Shown here: positions 1-8,849 of the stretch, one piece after another
Position numbering within the stretch: the first letter of the stretch is position 1
Layout: each line of letters opens with the position of its first letter
Source: Pararhizobium mangrovi
Lineage (GTDB): Bacteria; Pseudomonadota; Alphaproteobacteria; Rhizobiales; Rhizobiaceae
Direction: 5' to 3'
Length of the DNA: 64,000 nucleotides
Assembly (NCBI RefSeq): GCF_006516965.1
Contig: NZ_VHLH01000014.1
Location: 56,163 to 120,162 of the forward strand
Made by a program: the position numbers and the translations under genes
Notes under the pieces: model-generated
Seen by the model: the letters and a program-made list of their open reading frames with translations, nothing else
Told to the model about the DNA's origin: nothing
Database searches by the model: none

Positions 1-845
1 GAAAGCAGCGGTGCGTCCGGCTCTTCCGGCCAGTCCGGATACCCCGCGAAATCGCGTTCGAGCCGCGTCGAAAGCGCGACGATCGTCCGGCCGAGATCGC
101 GGATCTCGATGCGTCGGCGCGTCTCGCGGTCATCCGCTTCGAGCCGGCGCAGCTCGTCTTCGCAGGCCTTGCGGGCGGAGGCGGCCTCGTCGTGCTCGCG
201 CTTCAGCCGGTCGTAGTCGCGCGGCGTCACCTCCGCGGCGCGGATCTGCCCCTCGACCGTCTTCAGCGCGCGCTTGATCTGCGGCACGCGCTGGTTCTTA
301 CCGCCCGGCAGGAAAAGCGCACGCGCCGCCTCGTCCTCCGCGTCGAGCGAGGAGGAAAGGTGCGAAAGTCCGGCATGGGCCGCGAAAAGCAGCCGACCGG
401 CCTCGCCGCCGGCGCGGCGGATGTCGTCCGCCCCCTCGATCACGCTGTGCCGGTCGAGCGAGAAGATCGTCCGGTACTCCGCCTCGTCCAGACCGGCCAG
501 CGCGCCGGCGAAGAAGTCGTCCGGCAGGCGTTCGCCATGGGCGTCGAGAAGCGCGTTGCCCGCCTTGATGCGCCGTACGACCGTATTGGGCCGGCCCGGC
601 AGATCCTCGATTTCCGCGCCGATCTCGAGATCGGACCCATGCAGGAAGGCGTAGGTTTCCACGTCCTGGCGTGGAAAGCGGAAGAGAAGTCGCAGCACGG
701 CATTGAGAAAGGTCGTCTTGCCCGCCTCGTTGAGGCCGTAGACCACGTGGAAATCCGGCTCGCCTTCGGGCGGTTTCTCACCGAAATCCACGACGTGGTC
801 CGTAAAATGGCCGAAGCGCGTGAGATGCAGCCGGCGCAGCCTCAT
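1..845 (-). CDS. AAA-family ATPase, YhaN-like (partial, C-terminus off the window)
   Basis: N-terminal ~281 residues of a SbcC/Rad50-type ATPase, reading leftwards off the window edge. The start MRLRRLHLTRFGHFTDHVV, followed within 40 residues by the P-loop GLNEAGKTT, is the classic opening of the YhaN family, in which a split ABC ATPase head is separated by a long coiled coil. A charged, Arg/Glu-rich helical stretch begins near residue 200 and should be the start of the coiled coil. Its start codon overlaps the stop of the upstream nuclease gene by 4 bases (ATGA), so the two are translationally coupled. The pair resembles SbcCD/Mre11-Rad50 and is expected to process DNA ends, but its precise role is inferred from family only. 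The Walker B end of the protein lies outside the window. Confidence 0.85.
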   Translation of the reverse strand, partial: MRLRRLHLTRFGHFTDHVVDFGEKPPEGEPDFHVVYGLNEAGKTTFLNAVLRLLFRFPRQDVETYAFLHGSDLEIGAEIEDLPGRPNTVVRRIKAGNALLDAHGERLPDDFFAGALAGLDEAEYRTIFSLDRHSVIEGADDIRRAGGEAGRLLFAAHAGLSHLSSSLDAEDEAARALFLPGGKNQRVPQIKRALKTVEGQIRAAEVTPRDYDRLKREHDEAASARKACEDELRRLEADDRETRRRIEIRDLGRTIVALSTRLERDFAGYPDWPEEPDAPLL

Positions 846-2110
846 CCCTCCGCCTCCGGCGTGCCGGCAAGCGTGGCGGAAACCGCTTCGATCGCCTCGT
901 GCGCCATCGCCTCCACCATGGCGTCGAGCGCCGCCTCGTCGGGCACCAGCGCACGGCGTTCCGAAGGGGCAAGCAGATCGAGGCTCTCCTCCAGGATCGC
1001 GCGCAGGCGATGGTGCGTCGCTTCCCGCGGTGCCGCCGCGCGCATCGCCCCGACGATCTCGCCGACGGGGCCTTCGTCCATCGGGCCGGACGCGCGTGCC
1101 GTCGTCACGAATTCCAGCCCTTCGACCCATGCCCATTCGAGTTCGCGCACCCCTTCGTGGATGCGCTCGCGCCACAGTTCCTCGTGGTGGCGCAGCGCGC
1201 GCAGCGTCGCCGCCTCGCCGGTGACACGAATGCGCACGACCAGCACCTGGTCCAGGTGCAGCGCCGCCTCCCCGCACGCCTCGACCGCCCGACGCGCGAG
1301 CCGTGCGAAATCCACGACGTCGTCCGCGCCGATCGCGACCTCCACCGTCTCGAAGACCACTTCAGCCGTCGGCACCGCATTGACCTCGTCGATCGCGCCG
1401 TCACGAATGACGATCTCGCTTACCGATTTCATGCCGGTTTCGTTGATGTGCCGGCCCTGCGGCGCACCGGGCATGACGACCCACGGCCCACGCGCATGGA
1501 TCGTGCGTCCGTGGATGTGGCCGAGCGCCCAGTAGTCGTAGCCGTGCGCGACGAGTTCTTCCGGCGTGCACGGCGCGTATGGATCGTGCGCGGCCGAACC
1601 GGCGAGCGACGTATGAAGAAGGCCGATATTGAGTGCGCTTCTCGCCGGCGCGGGATAACGGCCGACGAGCGAGCCCGGCGCGTCGCGCCCCTCGTAGCTC
1701 AGGCCGTGGACGTGGATCGGCCCTTGCGCACCCAGCCCCTTGATCTCGGCGCTCCCGCCTTCCGGCCCGAAGATCGTGACGTTTGCCGGCAGCGGCAATC
1801 GACCGGTCGCCGGGTTGGCGTGGTCGTGGTTGCCGTAGATCATGAAGACGGCGACGCCCGCTTCGTCGAGCCGTTCCATCTGGCGTGCGAAATGGGCGAG
1901 CGTGTTCACGCTCTGCACCGTCCGGTCGAACGTGTCGCCGGCCAGAAGCAGCGCCTTCACGTCATGGTCGATGCAGTGGCGCACGAGCCGCTCCAGCGCG
2001 CCGCGCGAGGCTGTCGCCACCCGTTCGCGAAGTTCGGGATCGCGCATCGCCAGCGCGCGCAGGGGCGCGTCGAGATGCAGATCGGCACTGTGCAGGAGAC
2101 GCACGCTCAT
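842..2110 (-). CDS. Metallophosphoesterase, YhaO-like DNA repair exonuclease
   Basis: A 422-residue calcineurin-like phosphoesterase of the Mre11/SbcD group. Metal-binding motifs are in order: LHSADLHLDAPL near residue 6 (D-x-H), LLAGDTFDRT near 55 (GD), IYGNHDHAN near 92 (GNHD), and the distal HTSLAG and LGHIHGR near 165-200. It is predicted to be the Mn-dependent nuclease partner of the coiled-coil ATPase encoded immediately downstream with a 4-base overlap. YhaO proteins usually run to about 400-420 residues, so it appears full length. The upstream 345 bases contain a palindromic repeat element rather than an obvious promoter. Confidence 0.88.
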   Translation of the reverse strand: MSVRLLHSADLHLDAPLRALAMRDPELRERVATASRGALERLVRHCIDHDVKALLLAGDTFDRTVQSVNTLAHFARQMERLDEAGVAVFMIYGNHDHANPATGRLPLPANVTIFGPEGGSAEIKGLGAQGPIHVHGLSYEGRDAPGSLVGRYPAPARSALNIGLLHTSLAGSAAHDPYAPCTPEELVAHGYDYWALGHIHGRTIHARGPWVVMPGAPQGRHINETGMKSVSEIVIRDGAIDEVNAVPTAEVVFETVEVAIGADDVVDFARLARRAVEACGEAALHLDQVLVVRIRVTGEAATLRALRHHEELWRERIHEGVRELEWAWVEGLEFVTTARASGPMDEGPVGEIVGAMRAAAPREATHHRLRAILEESLDLLAPSERRALVPDEAALDAMVEAMAHEAIEAVSATLAGTPEAEG

Positions 2111-2121
2111 CCGGTGAATCT

Positions 2122-2330
2122 AGAGCCTTTCAGGTTTATACGGAAACGCTCTGCGAAGGGTTCGACCGTGCCGCTCTCCCGTTCGGCGGGCAAACGAGTC
2201 ACTGGCTCGTTTGCTTTTCCGCCTCACTGTCGGCGATCTTGCCCGATGAACCACATCGCGCTGCGATCGCCTTCGCGTGGGAAACTGGCACGATCGAACA
2301 GAGCGCTTCCGTATAAACCTGAAAGACTCT
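2122..2330. repeat. Long imperfect inverted repeat element (about 210 bp)
   Basis: The left arm at 2122-2172 and right arm at 2287-2330 are inverted copies. Both carry the core TTTCAGGTTTATACGGAA with only a few mismatches, plus a 7-base insertion (cgaaggg) in the left arm. The arms enclose about 114 bases that hold a second, perfect hairpin (2190-2214). The element fills most of the 345-base gap between the YhaO-like gene and smc. It contains no convincing gene. Its build, palindromic arms with no coding capacity, suits a small repetitive intergenic element of the kind common in rhizobial genomes. Copy number cannot be judged here. Confidence 0.75.
2190..2218 (+). terminator. Hairpin with T-tract inside the inverted repeat element
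   Basis: A perfect 9-bp stem (GCAAACGAG / CTCGTTTGC) with a 7-base loop is followed by TTTT on the plus strand. It looks like an intrinsic terminator, but no plus-strand gene runs into it. It may simply be part of the repeat element's own fold. Confidence 0.4.
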
Positions 2331-2455
2331 AATCATCCGTGCAGTCGAAGCGCGAGGCCGGCGAAGCGCGCGTGCCCGCCATCCACAGCTTCCTCGTCGT
2401 TTTGGGACGGGACTGCGGTTAGGCGGGTCGATGAAGCCGCTCGCACCGGAAGCCT

Positions 2456-5400
2456 TCAACTCGCCTCGCGCATTTCCTCCGCTGCCTGCAGGTCGACGGA
2501 AACGAGCTGGGAGACGCCCTGCTCGGCCATGGTCACGCCGAAGAGGCGGTTCATGCGCGCCATGGTGATCGGGTTGTGGGTGATGATGACGAAACGCGTC
2601 TCGGTGGAGCGGGCCATTTCGTCCATCAAATTGCAGTAGCGCTCAACATTGTAGTCGTCGAGCGGCGCGTCCACCTCGTCGAGCACGCAGATCGGCGCCG
2701 GGTTCGTCAGGAAGACCGCGAAGATCAGCGCCATCGCCGTCAGCGCCTGCTCGCCGCCCGAAAGCAGGGTCATCGTCTGCGGCTTCTTGCCGGGCGGCCG
2801 CGCGAGGATTTCGAGCCCGGCCTCCAGCGGATCGTCGGATTCGACGAGCTGCAGCTCGGCGGTGCCACCGCCGAAGAGGTGCTCGAAGAGCCGGCGGAAC
2901 TCGCGATCGACCACCGTGAAGGCCGAAAGGAGGCGCTCGCGGCCCTCGCGGTTCAATTCCTGGATCGCGCCGCGCAGCTTGCGGGTCGCGGCGATCACGT
3001 CCTCGCGCTCGGCGACGATGCCGGAAAGACGTTCGGCAAGCTCCGCCTGCTCCTCTTCCGCGCGCAGGTTCACCGCGCCGAGCCGTTCGCGATCGAGCTT
3101 GAGACGTTCGAGGTCGCGCTCGATGCGTGCGGGATCGGGAAGGGCGGCGTCGGGATCGAGGCCGGCCTGCCGGATGGCTTCGTGGGGGGCGCAGTTCAGC
3201 ACCTCGCGGATGCGCGTCTCGGCTTGCGCGCGGCGGTCGCGCGCACCGAGGAGCCGCTCCTCGATCCGCCCGCGTTCCTCCCGTGCGCTCGAAAGGGCCG
3301 CCAGTGCCTCGCTCGCCGCTTTGTCGCCGGCGCGCTGGCGCTCTTCCACGGTCGCCAGCGTATCCGCCGCCTGCTTGCGGGCCTTCTCCGCTTCCTCGAT
3401 CTCGCGAAGGAGACGCCGGCGGCGGGCGTCGATTTCGGCCGGCGCGTCTTCCATCGCCGCCAGTTCCTCGCGCGCCTCCTTTTCTCGGGCGCGCAGCGAG
3501 GCGATATGCTTTTCGGCCCCGGCGGCCCGATCGCGCCAGGTCGTGCGTTCGCGAGCGATCGCCTGCAGGCGGTTGCGCCGACCGGCGATCTCGCGCTCCT
3601 GCCCGTCGCGCGCAGCCCGCGCTTCGGAAAGCGCGCTTCGCTCTTCGGCGAGGTGCCTGCTCGCCGCGGCCAGGCGTTCGTCGAGCGTGCCGATTTCGGG
3701 ACAGGCATCGAGCGCTTTCCCCGCCGCGATGCGCTCGGCCTCGGCATCCGCGATCTGGCCGGAAAGCTGCGCCAGCGCCTCGTCGACGACGGCACGGCGG
3801 CTGGCGATCTCTCCGGCGGCGCGTTCGGCCGCGGCATAAGCTTCGCGTGCCGTGGCGAGCGCCGCGCTCGCCTGCCGCATCCGCTCGCGCGCGTTCCGGC
3901 GCTCCTCCTCGGCTGCCGTCGCGGCACGTTGCGCTTCGGCCAGTTCGCCTTCGGCCCGGTTTACCGCGCCGACAGCCTGCTCGCCCGCCCGTTCGAGATC
4001 GGCGAGCCGGTTCTTCTGTTCGAGCCGCAGGGCGGCGGCCGTCTTCGCGTGGGCTCCGGCAACGTAGCCGTCCCACCGCCAGAGCGCACCGGCGCGCGAA
4101 ACGAGGCATTGCCCCGTCTTCAACGCCGCCTGCATCCCGGCGCCATCCTCGACGACGCCGACCTGCGCCAGCCGGCGGGCGAGTTCCGGCGGCGCCTCGA
4201 CGCATTCGGCAAGCGCCCGGACCCCCTCCGGCAAGTTCGGATCGCCATCGGCGACACCGAGATCGCGCCAGTGCGCCGGCGCACGTTCGTCCGCCGGCAG
4301 GTCGAGATCGTCGCCGAGGGCGGCACCGAGCGCAGCCTCGAAACCCGGCTCCACCCGGATGCGATCGACCACCGGCGGACCGTTCGCATGGCTCCCGCCG
4401 GCATTCAGCATGCGGGTGATCGTGCGCGCCTCGGTCTCGATTTCCTTCTGCGCGGTGCGCGCCTGCTCGAGCGGACTGCGCCGGGCGGCCTCCTCCGTGC
4501 GTGCGGCCTCGAGCGCGGCATCCGCATCGCCGACGCGCGTTTCGGCAGCCGCAAGTTCGCTTTCGCCCGCTTCGACGGCACGCTGCTTTTCCCCGGGATC
4601 CGGCAGGCTTTCCATCTTGCCGGAAAGCGCATCGCGCTCGCCGCTCGCCTCGTCGTGACGCGCGCGAAGCTTCGCGAGACGCCCCTCGCGCTCACGCAGC
4701 GTTTCGGCATGGCGGCTGCGATTGGCCGCCGCCTCGGCGCGTTCTGCCGTCAACGCAGCGTGTCCTCGCTCGCTTTCGCTCACCCGTTCGCCGGCCGCAT
4801 CGTAGGCGCGCTTCGCCTCGGCGAGCCGTTCGTCCGCGCCTTCGAGCCTGCGTTGCAGATGCCGCTCTTCGTCGTCGAGCTTGGCAAGGGCTTCGCCATT
4901 GTCGGCGACGAGGCGTTCCTCGCGCGCGACGTCCTCGCCCGTATGTTTTAGTCGCCGTTCGCATTCGGCCTTGCGCGCGGCGAGCCGCTCCGTCTCCTCG
5001 TCGAGATGCTGGCGGGCGATCGTCAGGCGCTGCAGGGCGGCGGCCGCTTCGGCGTCCCGCTCGCGTCTTTCGGGCACCTCGCGCGCGGCGATCGCCTGTT
5101 CCTTCGCCGCCGCGATCTGGCGCTGCGCGGCCTCGGCGACGCTTCCCGTCGCCTGCGTCAGGGCGGTCTCGGCCTGCGCGGTCGCCGTCGTCGCCTCGTG
5201 CCAGCGCACGTGAAGCAGCGTCGCGTCCGCCTTGCGGATCTCCGCCGACAGTGCTTTGAAGCGGTTGGCCTGACGCGCCTGTCGCTTCAGGCTGTCGATC
5301 TGGCTTTCCAGTTCGCCCGTGACGTCGTCGAGGCGCGAAAGATTGCCCTCGGCCGCCTTCAGGCGGAGTTCCGCCTCGTGGCGCCGGCTGTGCAGGCCGG

Positions 5401-5911
5401 AAATGCCGGCGGCCTCCTCCAGAAGCTGGCGCCGCGCGGAAGGCTTCGCCTGGATCAGTTCGCCGATGCGGCCCTGACCGACCATCGAGGGCGAGCGGGC
5501 GCCCGTCGCCGCGTCGGCGAAGAGAAGCTGCACGTCCCGTGCGCGCGCCTCGCGGCCGTTGATGCGGTAGACCGAACCCGCCTCGCGTTCGATGCGGCGG
5601 GTGACCTGGATCTCGTCGGCATCGTTGAAGGCGGCCGGCGCATTGCGCGTGGAATTGTCGAGGAAGAGGCCGACCTCGGCCGTGTTGCGCTTCGCCCGGT
5701 TGCCCGATCCGTTGAAGATGACGTCGTCCATGCCGGACGCGCGCATGTTCTTGTAGGAGTTCTCCCCCATCACCCAGCGCATCGCCTCGACGAGGTTCGA
5801 CTTGCCGCAGCCGTTCGGCCCGACGACGCCGGTCAACCCGCGCTCGATCTGGAAATCGGTCGCGTCGACGAAGGACTTGAAGCCGAGAAGGCGCAGCTTC
5901 GTGAACTTCAT
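2456..5911 (-). CDS. smc: Chromosome segregation protein SMC
   Basis: A 1151-residue SMC ATPase that would act with ScpA/ScpB in chromosome compaction and segregation. The N-terminal head begins MKFTKLRLLGFKSF, with Walker A GPNGCGKSN near residue 31. Two long Arg/Glu/Ala-rich coiled-coil arms flank a hinge near the middle (about residues 500-640). The C-terminal head has the signature LLSGGEQALTAMALIFAVF and Walker B ICVLDEVDAPLDDYNVERY. The frame is open 12 codons further upstream, but the family start MKFTKL at 5911 has GGAG a suitable distance ahead and was chosen. It follows the dsbA-like gene in the same direction, the usual order in Rhizobiales. Length matches the family. Confidence 0.96.
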   Translation of the reverse strand: MKFTKLRLLGFKSFVDATDFQIERGLTGVVGPNGCGKSNLVEAMRWVMGENSYKNMRASGMDDVIFNGSGNRAKRNTAEVGLFLDNSTRNAPAAFNDADEIQVTRRIEREAGSVYRINGREARARDVQLLFADAATGARSPSMVGQGRIGELIQAKPSARRQLLEEAAGISGLHSRRHEAELRLKAAEGNLSRLDDVTGELESQIDSLKRQARQANRFKALSAEIRKADATLLHVRWHEATTATAQAETALTQATGSVAEAAQRQIAAAKEQAIAAREVPERRERDAEAAAALQRLTIARQHLDEETERLAARKAECERRLKHTGEDVAREERLVADNGEALAKLDDEERHLQRRLEGADERLAEAKRAYDAAGERVSESERGHAALTAERAEAAANRSRHAETLREREGRLAKLRARHDEASGERDALSGKMESLPDPGEKQRAVEAGESELAAAETRVGDADAALEAARTEEAARRSPLEQARTAQKEIETEARTITRMLNAGGSHANGPPVVDRIRVEPGFEAALGAALGDDLDLPADERAPAHWRDLGVADGDPNLPEGVRALAECVEAPPELARRLAQVGVVEDGAGMQAALKTGQCLVSRAGALWRWDGYVAGAHAKTAAALRLEQKNRLADLERAGEQAVGAVNRAEGELAEAQRAATAAEEERRNARERMRQASAALATAREAYAAAERAAGEIASRRAVVDEALAQLSGQIADAEAERIAAGKALDACPEIGTLDERLAAASRHLAEERSALSEARAARDGQEREIAGRRNRLQAIARERTTWRDRAAGAEKHIASLRAREKEAREELAAMEDAPAEIDARRRRLLREIEEAEKARKQAADTLATVEERQRAGDKAASEALAALSSAREERGRIEERLLGARDRRAQAETRIREVLNCAPHEAIRQAGLDPDAALPDPARIERDLERLKLDRERLGAVNLRAEEEQAELAERLSGIVAEREDVIAATRKLRGAIQELNREGRERLLSAFTVVDREFRRLFEHLFGGGTAELQLVESDDPLEAGLEILARPPGKKPQTMTLLSGGEQALTAMALIFAVFLTNPAPICVLDEVDAPLDDYNVERYCNLMDEMARSTETRFVIITHNPITMARMNRLFGVTMAEQGVSQLVSVDLQAAEEMREAS

Positions 5912-5946
5912 CGCCGCCACTCCGGAGGCGACGCGCCACGAACGCA

Positions 5947-5974
5947 AACGGCCGGACGCACGCGCCCGGCCGTT
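5947..5974 (-). terminator. Hairpin between the dsbA-like gene and smc
   Basis: A perfect 9-bp GC-rich inverted repeat (AACGGCCGG / CCGGCCGTT, 10-base loop) lies just after the stop of the dsbA-like gene. It is a plausible terminator or attenuator for minus-strand transcription, although the T-tract after it is weak. Confidence 0.5.
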
Positions 5975-5995
5975 CGTACGGGAATGTCGGAACCC

Positions 5996-6742
5996 TTACT
6001 TGGCCTTGTCGAGGATCGACGACATCTGATCAACGGTCATGAACCCTTCGTACTTCTTGCCGTCGATGAAGAAGGTCGGCGTCGCGGAGACATCGAATTC
6101 CTGCGCCGCGTTGTTGCGTTCGTCGAATATATCGCTGACGAGCTTCTGGTTCGTCAAGCAATCGCGAAACTTGTCCTCAGAAAGTCCGGCGAGCTTGGAA
6201 ATACGCATCAGCGTCTGCTTGGGCTCCTTGGCCGAAGGCAGCGCCCACTGGTCCCACTGCTCGTAGAGCACGGAAATCATCGGGTAGTACTGGTCCGCCG
6301 GCACGCAGCGCGCCAACGCGCTGGCCGCGGCACCGCGCGGGTCCTGCTTCGGCGAGAAGAGCGGGAACAGCCGGCCGATATACTTCACCTTGCCGGTGTC
6401 GATGTATTTCTTCTTGATGCCGTCGAGGGTCTTGTTCTCGAAGTCGCGGCAGTGCGGGCACGTCATCGAGAAATACTCGACCATCGTGATCGGCGCGTCC
6501 TTGGACCCCATCACCCGGTCATCGAGCGTATGGGTCGAGACGACCTTGTCCATGTCGACGTTGCCGGCGGGCTTCGGCGCCTGCCCGGCATCCTCGGTCG
6601 CGGCGGTGACGATCGGGTCGACGCCGGAAGGCGTGTGGTCGGTGCCGGCGGCGAAGGCGGCTCCGGCAAACGTCGTCAGGCCGAAGAGCGCGGCGAAGAG
6701 GCCGGTGGCGGTACGCGCGAGGAAGCGGGTGGACTTTGGCAT
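5996..6742 (-). CDS. DsbA-family thiol:disulfide oxidoreductase, periplasmic
   Basis: A 248-residue secreted thioredoxin-fold protein. The first ~30 residues (MPKSTRFLARTATGLFAALF, then ending AGAAFAAG) form a signal peptide. The active site is CPHC in MTCPHCRDF near residue 90, and a cis-Pro loop appears as SATPTFFIDGKKYEG near the C-terminus. It probably introduces or isomerises disulfides in exported proteins; the family resembles the 'DsbA-like, thioredoxin_4' proteins that precede smc in many Rhizobiales. A longer frame starts at 6805, but the 6742 start places the signal peptide correctly. A GC-rich hairpin separates it from smc. Confidence 0.9.
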   Translation of the reverse strand: MPKSTRFLARTATGLFAALFGLTTFAGAAFAAGTDHTPSGVDPIVTAATEDAGQAPKPAGNVDMDKVVSTHTLDDRVMGSKDAPITMVEYFSMTCPHCRDFENKTLDGIKKKYIDTGKVKYIGRLFPLFSPKQDPRGAAASALARCVPADQYYPMISVLYEQWDQWALPSAKEPKQTLMRISKLAGLSEDKFRDCLTNQKLVSDIFDERNNAAQEFDVSATPTFFIDGKKYEGFMTVDQMSSILDKAK

Positions 6743-6903
6743 CGTTCGTTTTTTCCTTGCCGATCGAAGTCGTTCACGGATAGCCCGCGTGCCGGCCGAG
6801 AACAAGGCCGGCAGGTGGTCGCAGCCTCACATCGGTGTTATTCGCACCTGCCGTTCGAAGGTGCCGTTCGCAGGGCGTCATCTCTGCCGCCATTCGCAGG
6901 GTG

Positions 6904-7446
6904 TCAGTCGCCGGTGCCGCGCTCGCCGATCACGCCGCGGCCGAGACGCTCCAGCGAAGCCCTCAGCCCATCGTCCTCCACGCCTTCCAGCATGGCGTCG
7001 AGACGCACCTTTTCCCTTTCGGCGAGGGGGCGCACCCGAGCGCGGCGAAGCGCGGCGCCGGGTGCGGCCGAAACGGGCTTCTGGACGATGCGGACCCGAT
7101 CGATCGCCGGAAAGCCGAAAAAGACGTTCACCCGCCGGATCAGATCGTCCGTGGCATGGGCGAGGTAGAGCGCGCGGGCACTCTCGCAGGCGACCGTCAG
7201 CACGCCAGGTTCGCCGCCGCCCTCGCCGGGATCGATCTCGCGGCGGCGCCGGTCCCACCGGATGCGTTCGGGCCGCGTGCAATCGGCGAAATCGGCGCCG
7301 GCGATCTCATCCCACGCGCCGAGAAGCACGGTGTTGATGCCGGCGCGCTTGGCGAGCACCGGGTCGATCATCGCGTTGGCGATCTCGCTGATCTGCCGCA
7401 CGCCGCCGCGACGCCCGCTTCCGGCACGCTGACGATGCTGGTTCAT
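6904..7446 (-). CDS. DciA-like protein (DUF721)
   Basis: A 180-residue protein of the DUF721 family. The N-terminal half carries the conserved helical block (VRQISEIANAMIDPVLAKRA, then WDEIAGADFADCTRPERIRW) that resembles the KH-like fold of DciA, the predicted replicative-helicase operator in bacteria lacking DnaC. The C-terminal part is Arg-rich. It sits between mutY and dsbA-smc, the standard Rhizobiales position. Its start overlaps the end of the upstream O-antigen ligase by 4 bases (ATGA), an unusual partner for this gene. The direct role in DnaB loading is family knowledge, not visible here. Confidence 0.8.
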   Translation of the reverse strand: MNQHRQRAGSGRRGGVRQISEIANAMIDPVLAKRAGINTVLLGAWDEIAGADFADCTRPERIRWDRRRREIDPGEGGGEPGVLTVACESARALYLAHATDDLIRRVNVFFGFPAIDRVRIVQKPVSAAPGAALRRARVRPLAEREKVRLDAMLEGVEDDGLRASLERLGRGVIGERGTGD

Positions 7447-8849
7447 GGCGCGTTCGCGCTCGTGCGCTCGCCGGGCGGGATCGGCGCGGCGGGACCGGTG
7501 GCGATGCTCGTCGCCAGCATCAGAAGACCGGAGACGAAGAGCGCGTCGATCAAGTCCTGGCCGAACATGATGTTGAAGGAACCGGTGATCGCGTAGGTGA
7601 AGAACAGGAACAGCGCAAAGGTGATGCGCATGCGGAAGCGTTCGTCGCGCGGGGCGGCGAAGGCGATCGCAAGCGGCGAGAAGAGCAGCATCGCCGTGAC
7701 GATGACGCCGAGGATGCCCGCGTCGATACCGGCGGTCAGGAAGCCGTTGTGAAAATGGGTGACGCGCGTCTTCGCGTAGCGCTGGGGCTCGCCGGCCGGC
7801 GTTTTCACGGGAATGCGCACCCGGTCGATGATGTCGTGGCGATGGTTGGCGCCGAAGCCGAAGACCGGCCGTTCGGAAAACGCCTGCGCGCCCGCGCTCC
7901 ACAGCGCCATGCGGATCGAGAGGGAGTCCTCCGGCACGGTGCCCTGGAACACGGCATGCACGTCGTTGACGAGCATCGATATGCGGTCGCGCTCGTGCGC
8001 GTAGCCGAAGATCACGAAGACGGCGAGGAGGACGCCCGAACACACGACCAACCGCTTGCGAAGACGTCCGCTGCGCGAGGAGACGAGGAACCAGATGGCG
8101 AAGACGAGATTGACGAAGAAGACCGGCCACACGGTGCGCGTGCCGGAAAGCGCCAGACCGAGGCTGCAGGCGAAGAACCCGGCCACGGCGTAGGCCGCCA
8201 TGCGCACGCTGGCACCGCGCAGGTTGAGAAGGCCGACGAAACCGACGAAGACGCAGATCATGGCGAAGGGAAAGGCGTTGCCCGCTCCCGCGGCGATGCG
8301 CGAGGCGCCCGTGAAGTACTGAACGCCCATGATCGGCAGCGCGAGGAGCCCGCATAGGGGTGCCGCGCGCACGAAAAGCATGAAGTAGTCCACCTTCGCC
8401 GCCGCGCGCAGCCGCGGTATGACGAGCAGCGGCGAGAGGTACATCAGCGGCTTCGTCGCCGGCCCGAGCCCGGCCAGGCTTTCGGCATGGCCGGCTATCG
8501 ACGCCAGCATGACCACCGTATACAACACCGCCGGAACCACGACCCAGCGGTCGGTCGGCGCGTAGCGCATGCGAAACCGGCCCATGCCGAGCGAGATGAG
8601 CGCCCATACGTCGCTGATGACGAGCATCACCGAAATCGTCGAGCCGCCCGCCGCCGGCAGTGCAGCCAAAAGCTGGACGAATATGCGGTTGTTCTCGGCG
8701 ATCGTCGGCAGCCGCATGCGCCGGCGCGGCGTCTTCGGTTCGCCTCCCGCGGTCGTAGCCGTCACCTCCCGGACTTCGACGGCTTCGACGTCGTGATGCC
8801 CGGAACCCTTACTCCCGCTGATCGCCTTGTCGCGTGGTACGACCGTCAT
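7443..8849 (-). CDS. O-antigen ligase / Wzy-type family membrane protein
   Basis: A 468-residue polytopic protein with about ten to twelve hydrophobic segments and the family signature GFGANHRHD plus RVTHFHNGFLTAGIDAGILG in a large periplasmic loop (residues ~330-380). Members join O-antigen or capsule to lipid A core, or polymerise polysaccharide repeats, in the inner membrane. The start is uncertain. ATG at 8849 has a good ribosome site (GGAAGG, 8 bases away) but makes the gene overlap the divergent mutY by 54 bases. An internal Met at 8717 would give a 424-residue protein with a poorer site. No other envelope polysaccharide gene is nearby. It ends in a 4-base overlap with the DciA-like gene. 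Confidence 0.8.
   Translation of the reverse strand: MTVVPRDKAISGSKGSGHHDVEAVEVREVTATTAGGEPKTPRRRMRLPTIAENNRIFVQLLAALPAAGGSTISVMLVISDVWALISLGMGRFRMRYAPTDRWVVVPAVLYTVVMLASIAGHAESLAGLGPATKPLMYLSPLLVIPRLRAAAKVDYFMLFVRAAPLCGLLALPIMGVQYFTGASRIAAGAGNAFPFAMICVFVGFVGLLNLRGASVRMAAYAVAGFFACSLGLALSGTRTVWPVFFVNLVFAIWFLVSSRSGRLRKRLVVCSGVLLAVFVIFGYAHERDRISMLVNDVHAVFQGTVPEDSLSIRMALWSAGAQAFSERPVFGFGANHRHDIIDRVRIPVKTPAGEPQRYAKTRVTHFHNGFLTAGIDAGILGVIVTAMLLFSPLAIAFAAPRDERFRMRITFALFLFFTYAITGSFNIMFGQDLIDALFVSGLLMLATSIATGPAAPIPPGERTSANAP

Noticed and set aside
899..2332. Long open frame on the plus strand opposite the YhaO-like gene
   Set aside because: It is antisense to a gene with clear metallophosphoesterase motifs and its translation is Arg/Ala/His-rich without any motif; such frames are expected in DNA of this GC content.
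2576..4951. 791-codon plus-strand frame opposite smc
   Set aside because: Mirror of the Ala/Glu/Arg coiled coil of SMC; no start signal and no recognisable domain.
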